The position numbers were made by a program, and so were the translations under genes. DNA of 64,000 bases, taken from assembly GCA_035582835.1 (NCBI GenBank), contig JAYKAV010003079.1, forward strand, positions 456,760 through 520,759, written 5' to 3'. The notes beneath the pieces are model-generated. The model ran no database searches and had not been told where the DNA came from. It saw nothing but the letters and a program-made list of their open reading frames with translations. Every line of letters starts with the position of its first letter. Position 1 is the stretch's first letter. This document shows positions 1 through 11,706 of this stretch, in pieces. The stretch is from Phoebastria nigripes. Lineage: Eukaryota; Chordata; Aves; Procellariiformes; Diomedeidae.

Positions 1-2389
1 ATCTATACATCATAATATATATAATATATATAGTTATATTAAATATATTTATATTGAATACCAATAATTTGGAGTAGAAACATTCTATTAATAGTGGAAA
101 CTACACACTAGGGTCAGAAAGGTATGGCCTTTCTTTCTGTATCTACTTCAGCTGTGCAGGTACACCAAGTATCCCTTTGCCCCACAAAGGAGGAATAAAG
201 GGTGACTTGCAAGCAGTTCAACACAACTGTATGTTACTTTGGAGACACAAAAAAAGACCACGTACAGTCTAGCCAGAAGGAGCCCATGACAGATTTCTTC
301 AAGAATAAGCACTCTGGAAAGACCTGCAATTCTAAAGAAATCTTACAGCATGCTTGCACAAGGTTACACACACAAATATTCTAAGCAAACTTTTCTTTTA
401 TGAACTCCCCCCGAAAATCATTACATCAGTTCCTGGCTGTTGTGGTTTAACCCGTCAGGCAGCCAAACACCACACAGCCGCTCGCTTACTGCCCCCCCCC
501 CACAGTGGGATAAAACAAAAAAAAGTAAAATTCGTGGATTGAGATAAAGACAGTTTAATAGAACAGAAAAGGAAGGGAAAATAATAATAATAACAATAAC
601 GATGATAGAATATACAAAATGAGTGACGCACAATGCAATTGCTCACCACCCACCGACTGATGCCCAGCCAGTCCCCGAGCAGCGATCGCTGCTCCCCAGC
701 CAACTCCCCCTACTTTATATACTGAGCATGATGTCATATGGTATGGAATACCCNGTTGGCCAGTTTGGGTCAGCTCCCTCCCAGCTTCTTGTGCACCTGG
801 CAGAGCATGGGAAGCTGAAAAGTCCTTGACTAGTGTAAACACTACTGAGCAATAACTAAAACATCAGTGTGTTATCAACATTATTCTCATACTAAATCCA
901 AAACACAGCACTATAGCAGCTACCAGGAAGAAAATTAACTCTATCCCAGCCGAAACCAGGACACTAGCACAGCAAACAACTGGACAGGTTTTGTGCTACT
1001 ACTGGTGTTTCTACCAGTAGCTGAGCATGCTGAGTTAGGAAAGAAGAACAATTGGAGCAAAGCATAGGGCATTACTAAAAACTCACAGAGAACTCTGACA
1101 TAACTACAGTGTTAATTTTACTCAGAAGGCTTAAATTCTTCACAAGAACACCACCAAAGGTTTCTTAACACTCCATGGTATGAATCTTTTCTTCTGAAGT
1201 GCAGAGTTCAGGGAAAAAAATAATTACAGATGCAGCTGCTGAGTCAATTGAAATACTGTGACAATTTTAGGAAGAAGCCTGGGGTATACCCTGGGATTCA
1301 CTTGCATACACTATGACTGAGATGATCCTAGGCCATTTAGTGTGTAATAGTTTATTTACTGTTGTAGAGTACTGAGGGCTGTCTTCAATTACCTAATTAA
1401 TCTTCCTTAGGCTTTTGTGAGGGCCATAATGAACCATAGGGACAATTACAGCTTTGAACCCTTGTTAATGTGAGATGCATTTAGTACTGGAGGAAAGATA
1501 TATATGAATACACAAGTGTCATTTAATCCAAGAAATCTTTCCCAAAGTAGGCATCACAAAGATGAAGAAGCATCCCTAAAGCATTCTCAGCTCCTAGAAG
1601 CCAGTACATTTGGAATAATGCAGGTTAACAGACACAATCAAAAATGTAGAAGTTTGAAAGGTAACGTACATGAATCTTTATTAGGCTACCATTTAGAAAA
1701 ACTAGTTTGGAAAAAAAACTCTAAAACCTTCATGATCTTCCTCAGTAGGATCAGGATCAGCTTTTTATTTTAATATGAAACCTTTATTTTATTTGTTAGA
1801 TTTTAGTGTGCTGTTATCACCACAGTTGAACAATAGATCTATAAGACTAACCCATTATTGTGCCTAGTGACCAACCTTACATAAATCAAATAAGCACTAC
1901 AAAAACACACTGAATTTTGTCTCCCTCGATTGGCATTTGAGGACTTTTTAAACACATATGTGGCCACAACACATACAGTTTACCAAAAATCTCCAATCTC
2001 ACATGCACTACGTACATACATCTCATAAATGGAACAAATGTATGAACAACCTTTTGAAAGAAAACAATTTTTAAGAATTCTTTAGAAGTAAAATTAATTG
2101 AACTACCAAATTTTCATGCTCTAAGGGTCATGTGTAGCCTTACAGCTGCAACTGGACTAAGATCATGCAACAGATTATTAATTAGATTCACTAGATTCAC
2201 ACCAGAAATGCATCCTATGGCTTGGGGGGGGGGAAAAAAATCTGAGGGTGGGGTGAATACCATTCTCACATGAGTAAATACAGTAAACTTGAATCTCATC
2301 AGAGATATGTGTTGAATGTTGCAGTTACTTTACATCCAATAACAAAACAATGATTAAGAAAGTCTGTTCTCAACTTTACCATAGCTTAC
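1..2389 (-). other. SCYL2 intron 3 (partial)
   Basis: AT-rich intron sequence with no recognisable exon. It contains the solo LTR at 438-963 and begins with a TA-rich stretch (about 1-60). SCYL2 exon 4 was searched for by eye and not seen, so it must lie left of the window. Confidence 0.7.
438..963 (-). mobile_element. Solo LTR, avian ERVL-like family, copy 1
   Basis: On the minus strand it starts TGTCCTGGTTTCGGCTGGGA and ends ACCACAACA. A TATATAAAG box and an ATTAAA signal lie in the expected order. Flanks CTGGC (433-437) and CTAGC (964-968) look like a 5-bp target duplication with one change. No internal viral genes are attached, so it is a solo LTR. It is the same family as the copies at 7087, 22966 and 33420. 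Confidence 0.85.
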
Positions 2390-2547
2390 CTGGATTCTTC
2401 CAATGGATGTTGAACAGTAAGTAGTCGAGGGTGTCGAAGCCTGGTTAGCTGTTGAACACCTCGTTTTAAAGAATCAATAATCTGATCCTTTTCAAATTTT
2501 TGATACTTGTCTATTAGCTTCTTATCAAAGACGAAAACAGCCACTTC
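2390..2547 (-). CDS. SCYL2: SCYL2 exon 3
   Basis: 158 nt, entered in phase 0 after acceptor TAG (2550-2548) and left in phase 2 at donor GTAAGC (from 2389). It encodes pseudokinase N-lobe beta-3 and helix C. Confidence 0.93.
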
Positions 2548-5500
2548 CTAGAAATAAGCAACAAAATTCTCTCAGTATATAACATAGCCAAAAAACAAGC
2601 CTATACACAATTACATACACGCACATACACCCCCCCGTTTTTGAATCAACAGTACAATTCCACCAATGCACTAAGTATTTCAATGTATATATATATATAC
2701 ATATTGTCCTTACTTTTTCCCAGTCATAATCACACAGGTTACTGTACATAACCTCTGCAATATGTATTTTAAGAGTTAAGGTACTACTGCTCCTTATCTT
2801 ACAAACAGTAATACGTAAACTATAACCACTATCTACACAGTGACAAAGCAGCAGATCCACAGGACAGAAATCAGCTTGATTTTAAGTAGATGAAAGCATT
2901 TACATCACCTATGAACAATTAAAATATTCTAAGCATATATGCATTCATTTGGCATTAAATATACCAAGTGGTGCTTTATTAACCCAGAGCCTGTCTCAGT
3001 GTTCTGCTCCAAACCAGTACGATCTATATTAAACTAGATATTCATGAAAGACAATTTATAGTCACAGTAATCAATTAATCTGATCAGACCATTCACATGA
3101 TAAAACATCAAGAATTTTTTAATGCTTAAACATGTGTAAAAAGAAGTCCCAGAAATGCGGTAGATGTTAAAAACAGAGAAGATAGTTCTTCCAACCAGCC
3201 TCTGCAAATGGAGTGGGAGAAAATTAAGAAATTTATATGCAACTTTGAAATTACAAAGGTGGATGTGAAATAAAAAATTAGATTACATCACTATCTTGGA
3301 AGCCATTAAAGAGAAATAAATCAATTGAAGAAAAAAGGAATTAAAAACTTTATCATGAAACAGAGACTTTCTTATACTTCTACAACAGCATTATTAATAA
3401 TAATAAAGGTTAGAAACCAGTAGAAAATAATATGAAAATACAGTTTTGAGTCCCAAGAGGAAGTCTATGCTCTTGTACTGCACATTTTATAACCATGATT
3501 CTAATTAAAATCTCACAGGAACAGTTACATTATTGATTTAAAAAAAAAAGACTTGTAGAAATAGGTTGTATTAAAAAAGTAATTCAGTCCAATACACAAA
3601 AAATTGGTTGTTTTTTTTTTAGCTGGTACCTGTTTCATTAAGCCATTAGCAGGTGAACATCTATAACTCAACTAAGTACACTTTTCCTGCTTCTATCCAT
3701 ACCAGCTCCCTGCTCCAGCTCTTAAGTGTGATGGATCAAACATTAAGATTGACACAAGGCAGGGAGGAACCAATGACCGGGGATGGAAGACATACACTAT
3801 GCCCACTATTTAAAAAGTACACATTTTCCAGTAACAAAGTCTGAATGTATTGAGCAGTACATGACCAATACCAAAATTTCAAACTAATACAGCACTTCTG
3901 AGAGCACTCATGTTTCATGACAAGTGAAAAGAATCAGAAAGTGAATATTTAAATCAGATAGTATGGGACATCAGCTATGGTTTGAATATTTTATGATGGC
4001 TATAAATAAGTTCTATTGGTGCTTGCTGCAATCCTGCATGGTTTGTTTGAAGTTTGACAGAACTTTTACAGATCCAAAATTAGCTCACATATAAGTATGT
4101 ATATGAAATCGTAGTATTCTAGGTATGAAAATTATTGCTGTCACATTGATTTTGTAGATTTAGTTATTGTGGAGTGTCAAGAATCAAAATAATTTGAGCT
4201 GTGTAACAATTTGCTTTCAATACCTTCATTTTCATGTAACACGTCTGATACAAGAAGAAAGCATACAGCCATCTCTGTCTGCTCATGGAGACTAAAATGT
4301 TAAATGTGTTCTGATATTAGTAATTCAGAATATGGCATTCGGAAATTCAATTCCATAATCAACATTGATTTTTATATTGTTGATATGGCATTCTGCATAT
4401 AATATCTTAAACCCCATAAGTCACCAGATATTATTGTACAGAAGAATGAAGAGATAGCTGAGTCACGGGCCATAGAACACACTCTCAATGCACAAAAATT
4501 ACTGAAACAATATAATACGCTTGGAAACATTTAAAAGCATTCATGGTTTTATGCTGCATGAATCAAATAACCCTGTAAAATTTTGACTATGAACACATTA
4601 TTTCTGTCTTTCCTTTTCTGTTTTACAAGAACTGATATTCAACCCCAAAAAGGAGGGCTACTGACTGTAGCTGATAGGGATTCTATTTCCTGTAATTACT
4701 TTCATGGAACTTACTGAGACGAAAGCCTGCAAAGGCTTACATAGTTACTACTTCTTTCCACAGAAAGCTCTAGGGGAGCTTCCACTTAGGTTTTTTTTCA
4801 TTTCATAGGTCTGAAGGAAGAGNAGCTTCCTCCTCCAGATGATTACTTGTTATGTAATTCTGCAGTTGTGTCGTAATTCCAACTTTGTGATATAAAAATA
4901 AATTTAACACAAAAAGACTAAAATATATTTTAAAAAATGACTGCTCTCCACAAAGAAAGTGAAAAAGTAGAGACAAAACAACCCTTATCTTTAACGACAC
5001 AATTTTTCATTCATTATGTGATAGGAAGTATACACACCTTGCTCAACATACTCTTGTCTCAACACAGTTTACTGCTAATGCTACTAGCTGGGTTAGGAAG
5101 TATGGACAAGTATGTAGGGGACTAGACTGGCCACTCAAGAGATCCAAGTTTAAATCTCAGTTCTGTTCACAAACACAAAACAGTCCGCACCTTCTGTCTC
5201 ACCTCCCACATGCTTAAGCCAAGTCCATTACTTCAAAGTGGTGTTAGGTAAAGCTCAGTGATGACATTGAGACAGCTGTATGTTATGATGTGTACTGTGT
5301 AAATATTTGCCAGGATGAAGACCTTCAAGAAAACATCTGTTGTTACTGCCAAGAATTTAGAATTTTTAACATGANTCACTGAAAAGATCAGTGTTTAAGT
5401 TCTACAATGCCTTTGCCAAGAAAATAAACGTCACCTGTGCAAACAGGAGTAAGCATTGTCCACAACATGCAAGACACAGGATGGGGAACTACAGGCCTGT

Positions 5501-8500
5501 CAGCCTGACCTCAGTGCAGGGGAAGATTATGGAGCGGTTCATCTTGAGGGTGTCCGCAAGCCATGTGCAGGACAACCAGGGGATCAGGCACAGCCAGCAT
5601 GGATTCATGAAAGGCAGGTCCTGCTTGACCAACCTGATCTCCTTCTAGGACCAGGTGACCCACCTAGTGGATGAGGGAAAGACTGTGGATGTTGTCTACC
5701 TGGACTTCAGTAAAGCCTTTGATACTGTCTCCCACAGCATTCTCCTAGAGAAGCTGGCAGCTCATGGCCTAGACAAGTGTACTCTTTGCTGGGCAAAAAA
5801 CTGGCTGGACAGCCGGGCCCAGAGAGTTGTGGTGAATGGAGTTAAATCCAGTTGGCGGCCGGTCACGAGCGGTGTCCCTCAGGGCTCAGTTTTGGGGCCG
5901 GTCTTGTTCAATATCTTTATCAACGATCTAGATGGGGGGATTGAGTGCTCCCTCAGCAAGTTTGCAGACAACACCAAGTTGGGTGGGTGTGTTGATCTGC
6001 TTGAGGGTAGGAAGGCTCTGCAGAGGGATCTGGACAGGCTGGATCGATGGGCCGAGGCCAATTGTATGAGGTTCAACAAGGCCAAGCGCCAGGTCCTGCA
6101 CTTCAGCCACAACAACCCCATGCAACGCTACAGGCTGGGGGAAGAGTGGCTGGAAAGCTGCCTGGCAGAAAAGGACCTGGGGGATTGGTTGACAGCCGGC
6201 TGAATATGAGCCAGCAGTGTGCCCAGGTGGCCAAGAAGGCCAATGGCATCCTGGCCTGTATCAGAAATAGTGTGGCCAGCAGGACTAGGGAGGTGATCGT
6301 GCCCCTGTACTCGGCACTGGTGAGGCCACACCTTGAGTATTGTGCTCAGTTTTGGGCCCCTCACTACAAGAAGGACATTGAGGTGCTGGAGCGTGTCCAG
6401 AGAAGGGCAACGAAGCTGGTGAAGGGTCTGGAGAACAAGTCCTATGAGGAGCGGCTGAGGGAACTGGGACTGTTTATTCTGGAGAAGAGGAGGCTCAGGG
6501 GAGACCTTATCGCTCTCTACAACTACCTGAAAGGAGGTTGTAGCGAGGTGGCTGTCGGTCTCTTCTCCCAAGTAACTAGCAATAGGACAAGAGGAAATGG
6601 CCTCAAGTTGCACCAGGGGAGGTTTAGATTGGACATNAGGAAAAATGTCTTTACTGAAAGAGTGGTTAAACATTGGAACAGGCTGCCCAGGGAAGTGGTG
6701 GAGTCGCCATCCCTGGAAGTATTTAAAAGACGTGTAGATGAGGCGCTTAGGGACATGGTTTAGTGGGCATGGTGGTGTTGCGTTGACGGTTGGACTCAAT
6801 GATCTTAGAGGTCTTTTCCAACCTTAATGATTCTATGATTCTATGACATGGTTTAACTGGGCTATAATCATATTAACTCATCTAGAACACTTTTAGACAC
6901 TGAACAGAAAAGCGTAAATAAGTTCTCTTCAATTGTGCTTGTGGATTTCAGACGAATCCTGTTGACCATTGTCCCAAAGAACTGGTATTCACCAATATAC
7001 CCCTTCACAAAGGTTTTTTATCCTTGTAGTTTTAATCACTAAATGCCCCAATTTCCTTTTCCCAGCTTCTTTGGGCAGTTTTCCTTTGTACTGGGTCTGG
7101 CTGAGATGGAATTAACTTCCTTCATAGCATCGCATATGGTGCTGTGTTTTAGATTTGTGGCTAAATTGTGTGTTGATAACACACCAGTGTTTTGGCTGTT
7201 GCTGAACAGTCCTTGCACAGGGTCAAGGCTCTCTCTTTTTCCCCATTCTGCCCCCACGGTAAGTAAGCCGTGGGTAGGCAGGAGATTGGGATGGAACATG
7301 GCTGGACAGCCAACCTGAACTGACCAAAGGGCTATTCCATATCATANACATCATGGTCAGTGATAAAAACTAGGGTAGAGGAAGAAGAAAGGGGTTTTTG
7401 GCTTCCAAGGTGGCTGTTGTTTGGAGAATAGCTTGAGCCTCAGTCTGCCTGTGGGATGTGGTGAGCAATTTGCTTTGCTTTGTTTGTTTTTTTCCCCCCT
7501 TCCTTCACCTATTAAACTGTCCGGATCTCAACCTATGAGTTTTCTTGCTTTTCTTCTTCCTATTTTCTGACCTCATCCTGCTGGGGGTGGGGAAGTGAGT
7601 GAGTAGCTGTGTGGGTGCTTGGTTGCTGGTTGGGGTCAACCCACCACATCCTCCAAGTCCATTTGCAATCCTGCGTTCCTTATGAAACACACACCAGTTT
7701 GAAAAACACACTCTGACAGTTTAAAATATGTGTCCTTATTTACCCATGTAAACACCTTATAAACCAAAGAGAATGCAAAAATCCTGCTCCTATCTTAAAC
7801 AATGCAACTGCTAAAAAAAAAAAAAAAAAGAAAAGAAAGGGGGGAAGGGGGAAAGAGAGAGACAGAAATAATTCTCCCTAACCAGAAAAAGGCAACCAGA
7901 CAACCAAGGCATGTCACGCTTTCTCTCCTGCCCCCAAGAGGAAGGCAAGAATTCAGAAACACACTGGGTTTGTGTGTTGAAAAAGATGCAAACAAAACTA
8001 GAAAGTATTTCTAAATTAAAGACTCTAAAAGCTGTGGAAATGTAATGATAATGGAATAGCAATACCTCTTCCTATTTATCTCATTGCATACTGAGAAAGC
8101 ATGTTAACAATACCTGTAAAACATGGAAGCACTATAGTGATGAATGCTACAGAAACNCAAATCCTTCTACTTTCAATGACATTTTGAATAGTGTGGACTA
8201 GTAATGCCAGAGACTAAGCACAGAACAACAAGGAAGAAAAAAAAAAACCACAAAATATTTAATAACTACAGTTCACCATCTATCCTGTGAACTGAATAAT
8301 GTAGTGCTCTCGTTGGAAAAAATTAAATGTGATCACGTTAAAGACTAAGTCATGAACATAAAAGCAAANGAAATTTTAAGGTAGCAGTCAGGGTGCTTGA
8401 TTTTAGAAACTTTATGTTTGTTTTGCCTTTCATTTTTGTTCTCTATTTTACCCATATGCACTCACGCATTTTTTTAATGAATAATCAAATGTAACTCAAT

Positions 8501-11500
8501 ATAAAAACACATGATGTTTTACCAAAGCCTCCCACTGTGCAAAGCAAAATAGTCTCTGAACTAAAATACTGGAAAGCATTCCAGTATTACTCTGGTCTTT
8601 TGCCAGAAAAAGATTTTTCTCCAGCTTTTGGGGAGTTTATTTTTAGAAGCTTGCCAATGTTTTTTTATTACCCTACTTTCCCATCAGTTTGTTTCAGTCG
8701 TAAGGTATACAATACAACTATTTCAGTTTTAAAATGAATTAGCCTTTCAAGTTTGAATAGTAGGAAGCTTTCATTTCAAAGCTACTGTATGCACAGCCAA
8801 AACAGAAAGCTGACTTACCTACCATTAATATATTTAGTCTACCACAATAAAAGTTAAACACAACTACAGTAGTCTTGAAGTGCAAACCATTATCTCCTTA
8901 ATTCTGCTAGTTTTTACAACTGAGCTGCCAACAAGAACATTAAGTGACCTTACCCTATCTATTTCTTTATGATCGCACTTTCTAAGCGGAAAAAAGGACA
9001 AGTGCCATATTATGCCAGAAAAAAATATAAGTGCATAAAGACTAAGTTAACAAACCCAAGATGAGCAGAAATAAATACTGTAAAATTAGCAACATGTTAC
9101 TTCATGTATACACGTATAACCAGAAAGACTCATAAATCTTCCAAACAAACAGCAGCAAATCAGCTATCAAATAGCACCAGACAAACATATGCACACAGGT
9201 AAGTAATTTCCTCACATTCTGTTAGGTTGTTATTCAGTCACCTACAAAGTAAGCAAGAAAAGACAAGACACATTAAAAAAAATAAATACGTAAACATTCA
9301 GAAATCCAGGAAAACCAGCAAGACAGGAACCAGGCGGAACTCTGAAAAGAGGAATAAAATCATACATATCTACTGTCATCAAAGATGGAATACTTGTAAC
9401 TGTCCACTGACTTAAAATAGGAACCAAATTAATCCATATTTGAAATCTTAACTTCAGCTGACCAACTTCTGTAAGACTGATGACTTCCATTTGTCCTGAG
9501 AACAAAGATTTCTGATCAGCTCTACTGCTGTAATGCTAAAACTCCAAATTTAGCTATTTTATCTGGCTACAGTGACTTAAATTATTACTTGTGTTGTTGT
9601 AAAGTGACAACACCACAGGCAATTAAGCCCTTACATCCTGCTTGTCTGATCACAATACACATTTACTGTAAAAAAGCTAAGTGCTTGTAGCTTCAAATTA
9701 GATATACACACTTGCAATACAGCAAATATGTGCATCACTTCACAAAAGTGACTGCTACCACTTGGAAAATGACAGCCAGCCACTTCCATACTGCCCAGCC
9801 AACATTCAAAAGGTACATGCAAAAGAAATAAAAAATAATGTTAAAGAACAGATATATTGCAATACAACACAACATAAACTGTATTGCTGCGTAGTTTTAT
9901 TTTGTAATGGCAAACTGAATGTTGACATGATGTTACCTGACTGGTAATATTAATAATGAATGGTAATTGCGTGTCAAATCACCAGCCATCTAAGATTCTC
10001 CGCAGTACAACTGCTGCTGTGTTTTTAATGACTAATGATGGCATACAAACGTACAGATGTTAGTCAGGGTTTACAAAGATACTGCAGGATCACATGTGGT
10101 AACACCTGAACTAAAACTCTGCAAAATCAGTGGTCAGAACACCCATTCAAAGCTTGAAAAACACGATCAACAGGAACAAAGTTACACACACACTATCAAT
10201 TAGGCAGTGAAAGAAACTTGCTACAACTCTCCAGACCTTAAAGCTACACCTGCTACAGGTCAAATGCTTACTGGGCACAGAGATTGTATAAAACCTATCA
10301 AAACTACCATACTTTCAATGCTATCCCTTCTTTGCATAGTTGAATAAGACCAAAAAAAACCCCAATTTGTACATTGGGTAAATACTAGATGTATAGAGTT
10401 CTGCAACAGCTAGACAGATGCTTGAGAATATGGCAAAAGTACCTGCTTAACATTATTCAGATTCTGTCACAATCAGATCACACATTTTCCACAGATTATT
10501 TATTCTGCATAGTATATTTCTTCTCTATTTGCTACAGTTTATTTTCCTACCGTCTAACAGATTGTATATATGTTTTCCAAAGTTATTCCTTTGTGTCCAT
10601 TTCTTTTTGGTACATCTGTAGCAAGCTGATTCATTGTCTAAGTGACTTCACATCACTTCAGCACCAAGTTTAACTGAAGGCCATAACTTAACACTTCTAT
10701 TTACTCGCTGAAAATTCTATTTCCTCTCCAAGTTTGAAAAAAGACTTTTCACATTTCTCCAGTACAACAAAATCATTTTCTATAATAACAGTTCTTAAAC
10801 TCTGTTTCTGGCAAACCTTCTTCCAAAGTCATAATCCCACCCTCATTTACACATGTAACTTCAAGTGAGTCAAAAGTTTATATACTAGTGCTCTAAACCC
10901 TAATACTTTAAGGAAACTAAAAGGGAACAATACTGATCTGAAAGCAGCACAGGGAAGGCACAACTCACTTCCTCCACAACCTCCTCCTCTATCCCATGCC
11001 TTCCTGTTACTATATCTCATGACTTAACATTTCTAACCCCTCAATTTCTGTATGGCAGCTGAGCAAAAAAACTACAGTCTCTTTTGCTGAGAACAAATAA
11101 TGGCATACTTCACGATTATTTTAAACTGTAAAAAGCCCGTACTGCTGCCAAAAAAAGCTGCAAGGTAAAACAAACTGGGGAACCGATCCATGTTAAAACA
11201 AACTTCTTCCTTCTTGTCAGATCCCTTTTAACTCAGATTAATTCTTGATCTTGGTCTCGAATTGTATGCTATGCATGCAGAACCACTTCCTTCTCCAGCA
11301 GTGAAGGCTTAAAGCAATTATCACCTATGTAGCTGAGAACATTTTATTTAAATAATGTTGAGTTCTTCACTTCATTTTATAGTACTACCCTTAGCATTAC
11401 TCTGCCCAGTTGGATTTTGTTTTTAAGTGCCACTTACAAACTGCTACCTATCAGTCTGTTATCTAATGCTTATAAACTTAGCTCTTTACTTGACAACCCA

Positions 11501-11678
11501 CCTGTTTTGTTGATTTTTTAGTTCCATTAAATATCTTCCAAGCAAGACCATTACCACCACTGGCAATATGTCGGCCAACATCAAATTCCCTGGTAACAGG
11601 ATTTCCCATGACTGCACTGGTGACATCAGCCGTTACCTTTGTAACGGTACTCTTCAATTTATTCAGCATGGACTCCAT
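2390..11678 (-). CDS. SCYL2: SCYL2, N-terminal part (coding exons 2-3; runs off left edge)
   Basis: SCYL2 (CVAK104) is a SCY1-like pseudokinase of clathrin-coated vesicles in endosome/TGN trafficking (family knowledge). Two coding exons are visible, 11678-11502 and 2547-2390, giving about the first 112 residues of a protein usually near 930. The start [19 protein letters not shown] matches the family, and ACAATGG is a strong initiation context. Residues 34-50 form the N-lobe glycine-rich loop in degenerate form (ASGGNGLAW). In exon 3 the beta-3 strand reads VAVFVFDKK, so Phe sits where active kinases have the VAIK lysine, as expected for a pseudokinase. Exon 2 ends in phase 0 (..TKQ) and exon 3 continues EVAVFVF, with consensus splice sites at both ends. 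The segment from [17 protein letters not shown] to EESR ends at a donor at 2389. Exon 4 is not in the window. The 5' UTR exon lies near 16.8 kb and faces DEPDC4. Confidence 0.93.
5095..5235 (+). repeat. Possible tRNA-derived SINE (MIR-like) remnant
   Basis: The segment around 5140-5160 (GATCCAAGTTTAAATCTCAG) resembles the B-box region of tRNA-derived SINEs. It is preceded by a weak A-box-like stretch and followed by a pyrimidine-rich body. It is very diverged and could be chance. Confidence 0.3.
5480..6846 (+). mobile_element. CR1 LINE copy A, 5'-truncated, dead ORF2
   Basis: A CR1 non-LTR retrotransposon fragment covering the ORF2 reverse transcriptase from the NYRPVSLTS motif to the C-terminus plus the 3' UTR with terminal ATTCTATGA repeats. 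Visible motifs are [15 protein letters not shown] and [11 protein letters not shown], followed by FADN. The last motif is normally F/YADD, so the second catalytic aspartate is changed to asparagine. Other damage is an in-frame TAG at 5646-5648 and a frameshift near 6180, after which the frame resumes ([11 protein letters not shown]) and stops at 6763. It lies antisense in SCYL2 intron 2. Confidence 0.95.
7087..7648 (+). mobile_element. Solo LTR, same family, diverged copy 4
   Basis: It starts TGTACTGGGTCTGGCTGAG and ends ACCCACCACA. It aligns by eye with the other LTRs (GGGCTATTCCATA, CTATTAAACTGTC), but the TATA region is degraded, so it is an older insertion. Flanks TCCTT (7082-7086) and TCCTC (7649-7653) are a near-identical 5-bp target duplication. 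Confidence 0.8.
7814..7860 (+). repeat. A-rich / AG-rich simple repeat
   Basis: A homopolymer A run followed by GA-rich sequence (AAAAGAAAAGAAAGGGGGGAA). It may be a decayed retrotransposon tail, but no element is recognised next to it. Confidence 0.6.
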
Positions 11679-11706
11679 TGTTTCAACTGTGCACCAATGT
11701 ATTATC
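11502..11706 (-). CDS. SCYL2: SCYL2 exon 2 (start codon exon)
   Basis: The acceptor is a polypyrimidine tract plus TTTGTAG ending at 11707. The first 28 nt (11706-11679) are 5' UTR, the ATG is at 11678-11676, and coding ends at 11502 before donor GTGGGT. Confidence 0.92.

Larger units (their letters stand above)
2548..11501 (-). other. SCYL2 intron 2
   Basis: A 9-kb intron holding a short TA tract (about 2687-2700), a possible MIR remnant near 5.1 kb, the CR1 LINE at 5480-6846, the solo LTR at 7087-7648 and an A-rich tract at 7814-7860. No conserved exon was recognised in the remainder. Confidence 0.75.

Noticed and set aside
1..2389. SCYL2 exon 4
   Set aside because: No minus-strand frame matching the expected continuation of the pseudokinase N-lobe was found.
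5480..6763. CR1 ORF2 as a host gene
   Set aside because: Reverse-transcriptase motifs, CR1 3' end repeats, a stop and a frameshift show it is a dead retrotransposon.
6128..6799. 223-codon minus-strand frame opposite CR1 copy A
   Set aside because: Antisense shadow of the CR1 reverse-transcriptase frame; a similar but shorter one exists opposite copy B.
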